DNA of 40,982 nt, taken from an uncultured Lachnospiraceae bacterium (GTDB taxonomy: Bacteria; Bacillota; Clostridia; Lachnospirales; Lachnospiraceae). A program made the translations under genes and the position numbers. Of the stretch, positions 1 to 8,087 are shown piece after piece; position 1 is the first letter of the stretch, and each line of letters starts with the position of its first letter. The notes beneath the pieces were generated by a model, which ran no database searches, had not been told where the DNA came from, and saw only the letters and a program-made list of their open reading frames with translations. Location: positions 1 through 40,982 of the forward strand of contig CAMQTN010000022.1 in the NCBI GenBank assembly GCA_947037115.1. The letters run 5' to 3'.

Positions 1-55
1 TAGAACTTCTTCGCGAAGCAGCCTTTGCTGCGAGTGATTAGAAGTTCTTCTCACA
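1..55. repeat. Structured intergenic repeat, copy 1 (cut by window edge)
   Basis: AGAACTTCT at 2-10 is the exact reverse complement of AGAAGTTCT at 40-48, and inside lies a smaller stem GCAGC/GCTGC (18-22 with 27-31). The right arm is followed by TCTCACA (49-55). The same order, AGAAGT-A/T-CT then TCTCACA, closes the element at 3253-3317, so the two look like members of one repeat family. The matching left TGTGAGA would lie outside the window. No T-tract follows, so this is not a standard terminator. Confidence 0.55.
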
Positions 56-61
56 CAAGTA

Positions 62-118
62 TATACCAAAATGCTAGATCACTTCAATCCATAGGTGGAA
101 AAACATCATATTGGTATA
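62..118. repeat. Inverted repeat TATACCAA/TTGGTATA upstream of the ABC operon
   Basis: TATACCAA at 62-69 and its exact reverse complement TTGGTATA at 111-118 are separated by 41 bases. They sit between structured repeat copy 1 and the binding-protein gene. This could be a split operator or the ends of a small insertion; the sequence alone does not decide. A possible -10 TACAAT lies near 161-166, but the -35 is poor. Confidence 0.35.
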
Positions 119-233
119 AAAATTGCAAAATAGCGCTATTTTTAGCGGCATTATGGTATGTTACAATATAAAAAACAAATCCAAAGAGATCCGTTTTGAC
201 AATGCATATTGCAAAAAGGGAAGGAGAAGGGTT

Positions 234-1517
234 ATGAAGAGAAAGGGATTAAGAAGCCTGACGACTGTACTGTGCTGTGTGGCGGCAGCGTCGGTTGTCC
301 AGGGGTGCGGCAGCGCATCGGACGGCAAAACCGAAATCGAGATCGTACAGTACAAGCCGGAGGCGGCAAACTATTTTGAGAAAGTGGAAGAGGAATTCAA
401 TGCGACGCACGATGATATCCATCTGACAATCAGCTCTCCGAATGATGCGACAACGATTCTCAGGACCAGATTTATCAGGGAGGATTACCCGGACATCATA
501 GGGATCGGCGGGGATATCAACTATTCTTATTTTGTGGACGCAGATATTCTGTCGGATGTTTCCGGCTACGAGGGCATGAAAGATATCAATGAGGGATATC
601 TGGAAATTGCGGAGGCGTTGGAGCTGGTGCCTGTCGACGGCACTTATATCATACCTTATGTGGCCAATGCGGCCGGCGTTCTCTATAACAGAGATATGTT
701 TGAAGAGCATGGCTGGCAGATCCCGGAGACCTGGGATGAATTGCTCTTGCTGTGCGATCAGATTCAGGCGGAGGGGATACGGCCCTTCTACTTCGGGTTT
801 AAGGATACCTGGACTTGTCTTGCGCCCTGGAATGCCATGGCGGTGGAGCTCGCACCGGCGGACACGACGAAACAGGTAAACAGAGGAACCACGACTTTTA
901 CAGAAGAATACAGGGAACTGACAGAAAAATACATGTCGCTTCTTCCTTATGGCCCGGACGATCCTTTCGCTTATGGCTATAATGACGCCTGCACCGCGTT
1001 TGCCCGCGGGGAATCGGCCATGTATACCATCGGGAGTTACGCGACGCCGCAGATTCTCTCAGTGAATCCGGACATGAATATTGATTCCTTTGTAATGCCC
1101 GCAAGCGACGATAAGGAGGGCAGAACGTTGAATTCGGGAATTGACCTTGGTTTCTGTGTTACGGCGGACTGCAAAAACAAAGAGGCTGCCTACGAAGTGC
1201 TGGATTTCCTCTATGCAGATGAAAACATACAGAAGTATATCGATGACCAGAATGCGGTGCCCTGCAAGAAAGGAAACTTTACATTATCCCCGATGCTGGA
1301 CGGTATGGCGGAGTTTATCCAGAGCGGGAATATGACGGACTATCAGGACCATTACTATCCTTCTGAGATGGCGGTGGATGCGCTTTTGCAGACGCTTCTC
1401 CTGGAGAAGGATGAAGACGCATTCCTCCAGACCTTTGATACGAACTGGCAGAGGTATAACAGGGATATCATCCGTATGGTGCAGGAGTATGAAGCAGCGC
1501 ACGGAAGCGCAAACTAG
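234..1517 (+). CDS. Sugar ABC transporter substrate-binding lipoprotein
   Basis: Family 1 extracellular solute-binding protein that should capture a sugar or oligosaccharide outside the membrane and hand it to the two permeases that follow. The ATG at 234 is chosen because AAGGAGAAGG lies just upstream (221-230) and because it gives a clean lipoprotein signal: MKRKG, a hydrophobic stretch, then VVQGC with Cys at about residue 21. The longer in-frame opening at 123 would bury the signal peptide. The mature part shows family features such as YNRDMFEEHGWQIPETWDEL and a C-terminal region with ENIQKYIDDQNAVP. Length is 427 aa, normal for the family. The downstream alpha-galactosidase suggests alpha-galactosides (raffinose or melibiose type) as substrate; that is inference. 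No cognate ATPase is encoded here, as is common in clostridia where a shared MsmK-type ATPase serves many importers. Confidence 0.9.
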   Translation: MKRKGLRSLTTVLCCVAAASVVQGCGSASDGKTEIEIVQYKPEAANYFEKVEEEFNATHDDIHLTISSPNDATTILRTRFIREDYPDIIGIGGDINYSYFVDADILSDVSGYEGMKDINEGYLEIAEALELVPVDGTYIIPYVANAAGVLYNRDMFEEHGWQIPETWDELLLLCDQIQAEGIRPFYFGFKDTWTCLAPWNAMAVELAPADTTKQVNRGTTTFTEEYRELTEKYMSLLPYGPDDPFAYGYNDACTAFARGESAMYTIGSYATPQILSVNPDMNIDSFVMPASDDKEGRTLNSGIDLGFCVTADCKNKEAAYEVLDFLYADENIQKYIDDQNAVPCKKGNFTLSPMLDGMAEFIQSGNMTDYQDHYYPSEMAVDALLQTLLLEKDEDAFLQTFDTNWQRYNRDIIRMVQEYEAAHGSAN

Positions 1518-1534
1518 GAAAGGGGTTGGAGATT

Positions 1535-2410
1535 ATGTCGAATCATGAAAATGAAAGAAAAAGAACATTTATGCTGATAACGATTCCGATTCTGGCATTG
1601 TTTATCTGCTTTAATACAATACCGCTGATCCGCGGCGCAATGTACAGCTTTACCAATTTCAGAGGATTTGGAAGTTATGACTGGGTGGGACTGCGCAATT
1701 ATGTTGATCTGTTTTCGGATGCGCGTGTAGGCAGGTCCTACTGGTTCACGATCAAGCTGGCGATTGTGACCACGGTGGTGGTAAATGTGATCAGCCTGAT
1801 CCTTGCGCTTGGGTTAAACAGTAAGATCAGGGCCAAGGGATTTTTCCGCGGGGCGTACTTCCTCCCGAACATCCTTGGATCGCTGGTTGTAGGTTACATT
1901 TTTAACTATTTCTTTACTTATATTGTTCCGGCTCTGGCGGATATGACAGGCATCCGGGCACTCGGCTCCAGTATCCTGTCAAATCCGGACAGGGCGTGGA
2001 TCGGCGTCATGGTTGTATGTGCATGGCAGGCCATCGCTATGAACACCATCATTTATATATCGGGCCTGCAGACGGTGCCCGAGGATGTGTACGAGGCGGG
2101 CGGTCTGGACGGCGCTACCGGGTGGAAGCAGTTTAAGCATCTGACATTCCCGCTGATCATTCCGTTTTTCTCCATCAACATGGTGCTGTGTGTGAAAAAC
2201 TTCCTGATGGTGTTCGATCAGATTATCGCATTGACAAAGGGCGGCCCGGCGCAGAGCACGGAGTCCATCTCCTTCCTGATTTATAATAACGGTATGTCAG
2301 GCGGACAGTTCGGCTTCCAGAGCGCCAACGCAGTTGTATTCTTTATCGTAATTGTAGTGATCTCTGTTGCGCAGATGAAATTTTCCAGTTCAAAGGAGGA
2401 GCAGTTATGA
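1535..2410 (+). CDS. Sugar ABC transporter permease (MalF-type)
   Basis: Inner-membrane permease of a carbohydrate importer, 291 aa. It starts at ATG 1535, nine bases after AGGAAAGGGG; a TTG nine bases earlier is in frame but less likely. Hydrophobic helices are visible near residues 12-32, 75-100, 110-135, 160-180, 210-230 and 265-285. The EAA loop that docks the ATPase is recognisable as YEAGGLDGATGWKQF followed by FPLI. It lies 17 bp after the binding protein and its stop overlaps the next start in an ATGA, so the three transporter genes form one operon. Confidence 0.92.
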   Translation: MSNHENERKRTFMLITIPILALFICFNTIPLIRGAMYSFTNFRGFGSYDWVGLRNYVDLFSDARVGRSYWFTIKLAIVTTVVVNVISLILALGLNSKIRAKGFFRGAYFLPNILGSLVVGYIFNYFFTYIVPALADMTGIRALGSSILSNPDRAWIGVMVVCAWQAIAMNTIIYISGLQTVPEDVYEAGGLDGATGWKQFKHLTFPLIIPFFSINMVLCVKNFLMVFDQIIALTKGGPAQSTESISFLIYNNGMSGGQFGFQSANAVVFFIVIVVISVAQMKFSSSKEEQL

Positions 2411-3249
2411 AGAAAACATCTACAGTCGGAAAATCGAACAGAACCGTCCTGGTGCTGCTCATTCTCGGTCTTTCCACGATCATCTTTCCGTTGTACATGA
2501 CGGTTGTAATCGCCTTCAAACAGCCTTCGGAGATGACAAACAGCATAAGCGGCATCCTGTCGCTGCCAAGTGTATGGAGTCTGGATAACTTCAGGGAGGC
2601 GATGCGGGTGACGGATTTCTGGAATTCCCTGAAAAACAGCCTTTTGATTTCCGTATTGACGGTAGGAATTTCCATCCTGATCCATTCCCTGATGGGGTAT
2701 ACGCTTGGAAGGAATAAATCCAGTAAATTTTACAATTTTGTCTATCTTTTTATCGTGAGCGGTATGTTTGTTCCCTTCGCCATTCTGATGATGCCTCTGG
2801 CAAAGCAGACGGCTGAGATGGGACTTGCAAACTGGTTTGGTGTAATCCTTTTGTACGTGGTGTTCTATATGCCCATGAATATCATGCTGTACTCAGGATA
2901 CCTTACCAATATCCCGTTGGCACTGGAGGAGGCGGCGAGAGTGGACGGCGCTTCCACATGGCTGACTTACTGGAAAATAATTTTTCCGATCATGAAACCG
3001 ATGCATGCAACAGTTGCAGTCATTACAGCCCTGGCGGTATGGAATGATGTCATGACGCCCCTTATCATTATGGCGGGTTCTTCACAGAACACGCTTCCAC
3101 TCGCACAGTTGAATTTCCAGTCACAGTTTGGAACCAACTACAATCTGGCGTTTGCATCATACCTCCTGTCTCTGATCCCGATTTTGATTTTCTATCTCAT
3201 TTGTCAGAAACAGATATTAAATGGTGTTGTAAATGGGGCTGTAAAATAA
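2407..3249 (+). CDS. Sugar ABC transporter permease (MalG-type)
   Basis: Second membrane subunit of the importer, 280 aa. Its ATG overlaps the TGA of the first permease (ATGA at 2407-2410), which indicates translational coupling. The N-terminus has the family pattern of one helix followed by FPLYMTVVIAFKQPSEM, and the ATPase-docking EAA loop reads LEEAARVDGASTWLTYW followed by FPIM. Six hydrophobic segments are evident. It ends just before the large structured repeat at 3253-3347, which separates it from the alpha-galactosidase gene. Confidence 0.92.
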   Translation: MKKTSTVGKSNRTVLVLLILGLSTIIFPLYMTVVIAFKQPSEMTNSISGILSLPSVWSLDNFREAMRVTDFWNSLKNSLLISVLTVGISILIHSLMGYTLGRNKSSKFYNFVYLFIVSGMFVPFAILMMPLAKQTAEMGLANWFGVILLYVVFYMPMNIMLYSGYLTNIPLALEEAARVDGASTWLTYWKIIFPIMKPMHATVAVITALAVWNDVMTPLIIMAGSSQNTLPLAQLNFQSQFGTNYNLAFASYLLSLIPILIFYLICQKQILNGVVNGAVK

Positions 3250-3252
3250 AAA

Positions 3253-3347
3253 TGTGAGAAGTACTTCTAAAGACGTCCCGCCATTGGACGGGACGCCAAG
3301 AAGTACTAAGTCTCACATGGGAGAATGCTTAAAAAGCAGCATTCTCC
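3253..3347. repeat. Structured intergenic repeat, copy 2, plus adjoining hairpin
   Basis: A long imperfect hairpin: TGTGAGA (3253-3259) pairs with TCTCACA (3311-3317), AGTACTTCT (3260-3268) with AGAAGTACT (3299-3307), and the inner CGTCCCG (3274-3280) with CGGGACG (3289-3295). A second perfect 10-bp hairpin follows, GGAGAATGCT (3320-3329) with AGCATTCTCC (3338-3347). The outer arms match the element at 1-55. It lies inside the operon between the last permease and the GH36 gene and may stabilise the upstream mRNA or partly terminate. The in-frame reading through it is not expected to be translated. Confidence 0.7.
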
Positions 3348-3382
3348 GTAGGAGTAGGAATTGGTTAGAGAGGTACAAAATT

Positions 3383-5566
3383 ATGGCAATTGAGTTTCGG
3401 CATGAAAATCGTGTTTTTACATTGGAGACCAGGCATACATCCTACCAGATGAAAGTGGACGATTTCGGTTTTTTGCTGCATCTGTACTACGGAGGGCGTA
3501 TATACGGAGATATGGATTATCTGCTCACTTATTATGACAGGGGGTTTTCCGGTAACCCGTCAGACGTGGGAAACGACAGGACATATTCTCTGGATGCGCT
3601 GCCGCAGGAATATCCGGCTATGGGAGTCGGAGATTTCAGGAACAGCGCCCTGATCGTGCACAATGCGGATGGCTCTGATTGTTGTGATTTACGCTACATC
3701 GGACATGAGACGAAAAAGGAAAAGTATAGACTGCAGGGACTCCCTGCAGTCTATGCTGACCCCGGGGAAGGGGAGACACTGGAGATTTACCTGGAAGACA
3801 GGGTTAGCCATGTGAAGGTGACGCTTCTGTACGGCGTGCTGGAGGAAGCGGATATCATTACAAGAAGCGTTGTTATAGAAAATCAGGGAGAGCAGAGTGT
3901 GACCGTTGAGAAAGCGGCCTCCACCTGTCTTGATTTTTTGTCAGGCGATTATGATATGCTCAGTTTTTACGGCAGACATACCATGGAGAGGAATTTGCAG
4001 CGTGAAAAGATCAGCCATGGAAATCACGCTTTCGGAAGCCGCAGAGGCGCTTCCAGCCACCAGTATAATCCGGCGGTGATTCTGGCCGGGGAAAATACCA
4101 CAGAGGATACGGGGAGCTGTTACGGAATGGTATTTGTCTACAGCGGCAATTTTCTGTGTGAGGCGGAGAAGGATCAGTATGACCAGACGAGGGTGCTGAT
4201 GGGTCTGCAGAGCGACCTGTTCCATTATCCGCTGGGGAAGGGAGAACGGCTTACGGTTCCGGAGACGATCCTTAGCTATTCCGACAGCGGATTCGGAGAA
4301 CTGTCCGCGCGTTTCCACCGCTGTATCAGGGAACATCTTTGCCGGGGAAAATATAAGGATGCACCAAGGCCGGTTCTGCTCAACAGTTGGGAGGCGTCGT
4401 ATTTTTCGTTCAATGGGGAGACGATCCTGAAACTGGCAAAGTGTGCGGCGGATCTTGGAATTGATATGCTTGTCATGGACGACGGGTGGTTCGGCAAACG
4501 GGAGGATGACAACAGCGGCCTTGGAGACTGGAAGGTCAATGAGAAGAAACTTGGCTGTACGCTGAAAGAATTGACTGAAAAAGTCAATGAAATGGGCGTG
4601 AAATTCGGGATCTGGATCGAGCCGGAAATGGTTTCCGAGGACAGCGACCTGTACAGAAACCATCCGGACTGGGCTTTGCAGATTCCCGGGAGGGAGCCGG
4701 TTCGATGCCGGAACCAGCTGGTACTCGACTTTTCCAGGGAGGAAGTCAGAGATTTTATTTTTGGAGAGATCTGCGCTATATTAGATCAGTGCAGCTTTGC
4801 CTATATCAAGTGGGATATGAACCGCAGCATCACGGACGTTTATTCGGCGGTAAACGGACAGGGGAAAGTGACTTATGATTATATGCTGGGGGTTTATGAT
4901 TTTCTGGAAAGGCTGCTTCGGAAATACCCGGATATCCTGATAGAAGGGTGCAGCGGAGGAGGCGGCAGATTTGACGCGGGGATGATGTACTATACGCCGC
5001 AGATCTGGTGCAGCGATAACACGGATGCGGTGGACCGGCTGCGGATACAGTACGGTACCTCGTTCTTTTATCCGGCCTCCACGGTTTGTTCCCATGTGTC
5101 AGCCGTTCCCAATCATCAGACGGGACGGAGCGTGAGCCTGCATACGCGGGGCGTGGTGGCGATGGCAGGGAGCTTTGGCTATGAGCTGAATCCTGAAAAG
5201 CTGCTGCCGGAGGAGAAGGAGGCTGTCAAAGAACAGATCAGGCAGTATAAGGCAGTGGAGGAGCTGATCCGGAAGGGAACCTATTACCGTCTGTCAGATC
5301 CTTTCAAGGATGTTTACGCCGCCTGGATGTTTGTGTCGGAAGAGAAGGAACGGGCCTTCTTGAGTGTGGTCATGCTGGAAATACATGGCAATATGACGGT
5401 GAATTATGTGAAATTAAGAGGGCTGGAACCGCAGGCGGTATACAGGGATACGGAGAGCGGCAGACGCTATTACGGAGCGGATCTGATGGAAGCCGGGCTT
5501 CCCATGCCGGTGGAACAGAAAGAATATCCTGCTTATCAGATTGAATTGATGAAAGAGTGCAGTTAA
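3383..5566 (+). CDS. Alpha-galactosidase, glycoside hydrolase family 36
   Basis: Hydrolyses terminal alpha-1,6-galactose from melibiose, raffinose and stachyose; no signal peptide, so it acts in the cytoplasm on imported sugar. The ATG at 3383 follows TTAGAGAGG and gives 727 aa, typical for bacterial GH36. An in-frame opening from 3254 would run through the hairpin repeat and is rejected. The catalytic nucleophile is Asp478 in KWDMNR and the acid/base is Asp545 in CSDNTDAVDR. The motifs MDDGWFGKR and GIWIEPEMVS of the barrel are also present. The N-terminal beta-sandwich covers roughly residues 1-320, the TIM barrel about 325-620, and a C-terminal beta-domain the rest. It is presumably co-transcribed with the importer. 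A strong terminator follows at 5582. Confidence 0.95.
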   Translation: MAIEFRHENRVFTLETRHTSYQMKVDDFGFLLHLYYGGRIYGDMDYLLTYYDRGFSGNPSDVGNDRTYSLDALPQEYPAMGVGDFRNSALIVHNADGSDCCDLRYIGHETKKEKYRLQGLPAVYADPGEGETLEIYLEDRVSHVKVTLLYGVLEEADIITRSVVIENQGEQSVTVEKAASTCLDFLSGDYDMLSFYGRHTMERNLQREKISHGNHAFGSRRGASSHQYNPAVILAGENTTEDTGSCYGMVFVYSGNFLCEAEKDQYDQTRVLMGLQSDLFHYPLGKGERLTVPETILSYSDSGFGELSARFHRCIREHLCRGKYKDAPRPVLLNSWEASYFSFNGETILKLAKCAADLGIDMLVMDDGWFGKREDDNSGLGDWKVNEKKLGCTLKELTEKVNEMGVKFGIWIEPEMVSEDSDLYRNHPDWALQIPGREPVRCRNQLVLDFSREEVRDFIFGEICAILDQCSFAYIKWDMNRSITDVYSAVNGQGKVTYDYMLGVYDFLERLLRKYPDILIEGCSGGGGRFDAGMMYYTPQIWCSDNTDAVDRLRIQYGTSFFYPASTVCSHVSAVPNHQTGRSVSLHTRGVVAMAGSFGYELNPEKLLPEEKEAVKEQIRQYKAVEELIRKGTYYRLSDPFKDVYAAWMFVSEEKERAFLSVVMLEIHGNMTVNYVKLRGLEPQAVYRDTESGRRYYGADLMEAGLPMPVEQKEYPAYQIELMKECS

Positions 5567-5581
5567 ACATCGAATGAGAGA

Positions 5582-5625
5582 AAAGATCAGCAGTTACCTT
5601 GAAAAAGGGAATTGCTGATCTTTTT
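5582..5625 (+). terminator. Intrinsic terminator after the alpha-galactosidase gene
   Basis: An 11-bp perfect stem AAAGATCAGCA (5582-5592) with TGCTGATCTTT (5613-5623), then further T. It lies 15 bp after the GH36 stop and closes the sugar operon. Confidence 0.88.
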
Positions 5626-5660
5626 CATGCTATGATTCGGGTAAAGGTAAATATTACATC

Positions 5661-5689
5661 TTTACATCAGAACATACGTTTGATAACAT
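5661..5689 (+). promoter_or_regulatory. Sigma-A-like promoter with embedded LexA (DinR/SOS) box
   Basis: TTTACA (5661-5666), 17-bp spacer, TAACAT (5684-5689). Between them AGAACATACGTTTG (5669-5682) matches 12 of 14 positions of the Firmicute LexA/DinR consensus CGAACRNRYGTTYC, including the GAAC and GTT half-sites. A repressor bound here would occlude RNA polymerase, so the following Y-polymerase operon is predicted to be DNA-damage inducible. Confidence 0.75.
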
Positions 5690-5724
5690 GGTGTTACAAA
5701 CAGTGACGGAAGGGGGTGAAGGGA

Positions 5725-6024
5725 ATGGAAGAAAACGTGCAGGAGGGTATTTTGTCAGACGGCCCGGTCAATCTGCCGATCCAAATGATGTCGCTGACAG
5801 ACCGCGACGGCAGGATAACGCCGCAGTGGTTCCGGCTGGAGACAGAAGACCATGAGGTCAGGATGTACCGGGTCATGCAGGTCGTGTCCAGAGCGGAAAA
5901 GAACTATGCCGGTGTGCGGGAGAAGCAGTTTGTCTGTAAAATCAGGATGGGGGAAGTCAGCAGGACCCTTGAAATGCGGTACAGTGTTATGTCCCAGAAA
6001 TGGCGGATCTTCCAATTCCTGTAG
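5725..6024 (+). CDS. Small unknown protein leading the SOS cassette
   Basis: I do not recognise the 99-aa product. The ATG at 5725 is chosen because AGGGGG ends eight bases upstream; a GTG at 5716 overlaps that site. The protein is acidic at the N-terminus and basic in the middle, with no membrane segment or cysteine cluster; a central stretch (TPQWFRLETEDHEVRMYRV) looks like a small beta-rich fold. It is the first gene after the LexA-box promoter, and its last 25 bases overlap the start of the Y-family polymerase gene. Translation is therefore probably coupled and the protein may be an accessory factor of that polymerase. That role is inferred from position only. Confidence 0.7.
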   Translation: MEENVQEGILSDGPVNLPIQMMSLTDRDGRITPQWFRLETEDHEVRMYRVMQVVSRAEKNYAGVREKQFVCKIRMGEVSRTLEMRYSVMSQKWRIFQFL

Positions 6025-7316
6025 AGGTGGGAAAATATGTCTTTCATATTGATGTCAACAGCGCTTTTCTTTCCTGGACTGCGGTCTACAGGGTAAATGT
6101 ACTGGGGGAGAAAGAAGATATCAGGCAGATTCCGAGTATTGTAGGGGGAGATCAGGAAAAGCGCCACGGCATCGTCCTTGCCAAGAGCACCCCTGCTAAG
6201 AAATATGGCATCCAGACAGGAGAACCCATTGTGGCGGCGCAGAGGAAATGCCCGAATCTGGTAATCGTGCCGCCTGACTATGGTTTGTACGTCACTTCTT
6301 CCAGAGCCTTCATTCAGATATTGAAAGAATACAGCGACAACGTGATCCAGTACAGCATCGATGAAGCATGGGTCGTGTTTGACGGATTTGAGAAGCTGTA
6401 CGGCCGCGGACAGATGGTGAATCTGGCTTATGAGTTAAAAGACAGGATCAGGGATGAGCTGGGGTTTACGGTGAATGTGGGGGTGTCCACAAACTTTTTA
6501 TTGTCTAAAACGGCGGGGGATTTCTCCAAACCGGATAAGGTGCACACTCTTTTTCCGGAGGAGATCGAAGAGAAAATGTGGCCCCTTCCTGTTTCCGACC
6601 TGTTTTTTGTGGGGCGGGCCACGGTGGAGAAGCTGCACCGTCTGGGGATACGGACGATCGGGGAGCTGGCAGCGGCGGATGCGGGGATGATCAGCGCCCA
6701 TCTGAAAAAGCACGGGCAGACCATTCAGGACTTTGCGAGAGGCGGAGACCTTGATCCCGCCATGGTTTCCCATGAGGCGAACAAGGGTTACGGAAACAGC
6801 CTGACGGCCCCGGTGGATATCGTGACGGAGGAATACGCGAAGCATCTGCTTCTTTCCCTGAGTGAGACGGTGGCGGCAAGGCTTAGGGCTGACGGCGTGA
6901 TGGTCAGTGTGGCCAGCGTACACCTGACGACCTGTGAGTTCAAGCGCATGAATAAGCAGATGCAGCTGGATTCTCCCACAAATATCACGGAGGAGATTTA
7001 TGAGGCGGCCTGCCGGATACTGGATAAACTGTGGGATAACAGGACGCCCATCCGGCAGATCGGCGTCCATACATCCAAGGTGCAGGAGAATGCCGGGCGG
7101 CAGTACAGCATTTTTGACCTGGAAAAGAGCGACAAGCTGGAAAAGCTGGACAGGGCGGTGGACCAGATCAGGGGGAAACATGGGGAGGATGCGATTTTCC
7201 GCGCCAGTTTTTTAAAAAGCAATGTTTCCCATATGAGCGGCGGGCTGAATAAAGAAAGGCGAAGCGGGGTTACACTAGGCATAGACGTCGAAGGTGAAAA
7301 CGTCAGAGACTTGTGA
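6000..7316 (+). CDS. Y-family DNA polymerase (DinB/UmuC-like translesion polymerase)
   Basis: Error-prone polymerase that copies past damaged bases. The N-terminal palm shows HIDVNSAFLSW with metal ligand Asp18 and the steric-gate Phe23, then YSIDEAWVVFDG with Asp121 and Glu122 completing the metal triad. A helix-hairpin-helix thumb follows (VEKLHRLGIRTIGELAAAD, about residues 203-225), then the little-finger DNA-binding domain ending near residue 360, and a C-terminal tail of about 70 residues. No C-terminal beta-clamp QLxLF motif is obvious, but QYSIFD near residue 370 could serve. The ATG at 6000 overlaps the previous gene and has no good Shine-Dalgarno; GTG at 6027 is an alternative that would place the catalytic Asp at residue 9 as in most relatives. 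The gene sits behind a LexA-type box. Confidence 0.92.
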   Translation: MADLPIPVEVGKYVFHIDVNSAFLSWTAVYRVNVLGEKEDIRQIPSIVGGDQEKRHGIVLAKSTPAKKYGIQTGEPIVAAQRKCPNLVIVPPDYGLYVTSSRAFIQILKEYSDNVIQYSIDEAWVVFDGFEKLYGRGQMVNLAYELKDRIRDELGFTVNVGVSTNFLLSKTAGDFSKPDKVHTLFPEEIEEKMWPLPVSDLFFVGRATVEKLHRLGIRTIGELAAADAGMISAHLKKHGQTIQDFARGGDLDPAMVSHEANKGYGNSLTAPVDIVTEEYAKHLLLSLSETVAARLRADGVMVSVASVHLTTCEFKRMNKQMQLDSPTNITEEIYEAACRILDKLWDNRTPIRQIGVHTSKVQENAGRQYSIFDLEKSDKLEKLDRAVDQIRGKHGEDAIFRASFLKSNVSHMSGGLNKERRSGVTLGIDVEGENVRDL

Positions 7317-7353
7317 AGAATCTGTATAAAGCAAAAAGGAATGGGAGAAAACC

Positions 7354-7950
7354 ATGTGCGGAAGATTTTATATAGATGATGAGACGGCACGGGAGATTGA
7401 AAGGATCGCCGCAAAAATAGAACGAAAGAATGCAAAAACGGGGGACGTACACCCCTCGGAGCCTGCCCTGGTTTTGCGGGCAGACCACGGCAGTATGGTG
7501 GCGGAAGCGCTTAAGTGGGGGTATGAGTCGGCGAGGAAAAATACACTGGTCTTTAATGCCAGAAGTGAGACGGTGGGAGAAAAGCCGATGTTTCGCTATG
7601 ATTATGAGACACACCGCTGTCTGATACCGGCGCGCATGTTTTATGAGTGGAAACATACCGGGGAGAAGAAAAAGGAGAAGTATGAGTTCTTTGCTCCGGG
7701 AGAGATTCTGTATCTGGCGGGAATCTACCATAAGGAGCCGGAGGGGGACCGATTTACCATCCTCACCCGGGAAGCGGAAGGGTGTATGACCGGGATACAC
7801 AGCCGTATGCCGCTGATCCTGCGAAGGGAAGAGATGGAAGACTGGCTGTTTTCAAAAGCGGAGGCGGAAAAGCTGTTGGACAGACACTTTACCAAATTGC
7901 AGAGACGAAAGAGCGGCACAGACGGGTATCGGCAGATGAGCCTGTTTTAG
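7354..7950 (+). CDS. SRAP-domain abasic-site processing protein (YedK/HMCES family)
   Basis: Forms a protective thiazolidine DNA-protein crosslink with abasic sites in single-stranded DNA. All family catalytic residues are visible: Cys2 directly after the initiator Met (which must be removed), Asn68-Ala-Arg-Ser-Glu72, Glu98 in FYEW, and His149 in HSRMP. Length is 198 aa, normal for the bacterial family. The start is fixed by the need for Cys2 and by GGAATGGGAG upstream. It follows the Y-family polymerase by 37 bp with no terminator between, so the two are probably co-expressed in the SOS response. This pairs a bypass polymerase with an abasic-site shield. Confidence 0.94.
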   Translation: MCGRFYIDDETAREIERIAAKIERKNAKTGDVHPSEPALVLRADHGSMVAEALKWGYESARKNTLVFNARSETVGEKPMFRYDYETHRCLIPARMFYEWKHTGEKKKEKYEFFAPGEILYLAGIYHKEPEGDRFTILTREAEGCMTGIHSRMPLILRREEMEDWLFSKAEAEKLLDRHFTKLQRRKSGTDGYRQMSLF

Positions 7951-8037
7951 AGCGGTTTGGGAAGAAACGGTGTGAGCGGCAAGGGGTATTCAAAAAATGG
8001 TGTAGTAGACGATTCAAACTTTATGAACCGGGTGAGA

Positions 8038-8065
8038 TTGTAAAACCTGATAAATATGCTATAAT
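8038..8065 (+). promoter_or_regulatory. Promoter of the Rpn-family gene
   Basis: TTGTAA (8038-8043), 16-bp spacer, perfect TATAAT (8060-8065), 22 bp before the ATG. The stretch 7951-8037 holds no gene; it contains a sequence near 7981-7999 that resembles the arm of the terminator at 13232. Confidence 0.7.
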
Positions 8066-8087
8066 TTAAACATATAAAGGAGTTTGG

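Noticed and set aside
1..55. Rho-independent terminator at the window start
   Set aside because: There is an inverted repeat but no T-tract, and it matches the repeat at 3253 instead.
196..201. TTGACA as -35 of the sugar operon
   Set aside because: No acceptable -10 lies 16-18 bp downstream; the ribosome binding site begins there.
3254..3382. In-frame N-terminal extension of the alpha-galactosidase
   Set aside because: It would translate through the large hairpin repeat and lacks a ribosome binding site; ATG 3383 has one and gives the normal family length.
3941..4663. Long antisense openings over the alpha-galactosidase, Y-polymerase, clpB and others
   Set aside because: They are shadows of strong coding genes without ribosome sites or motifs.
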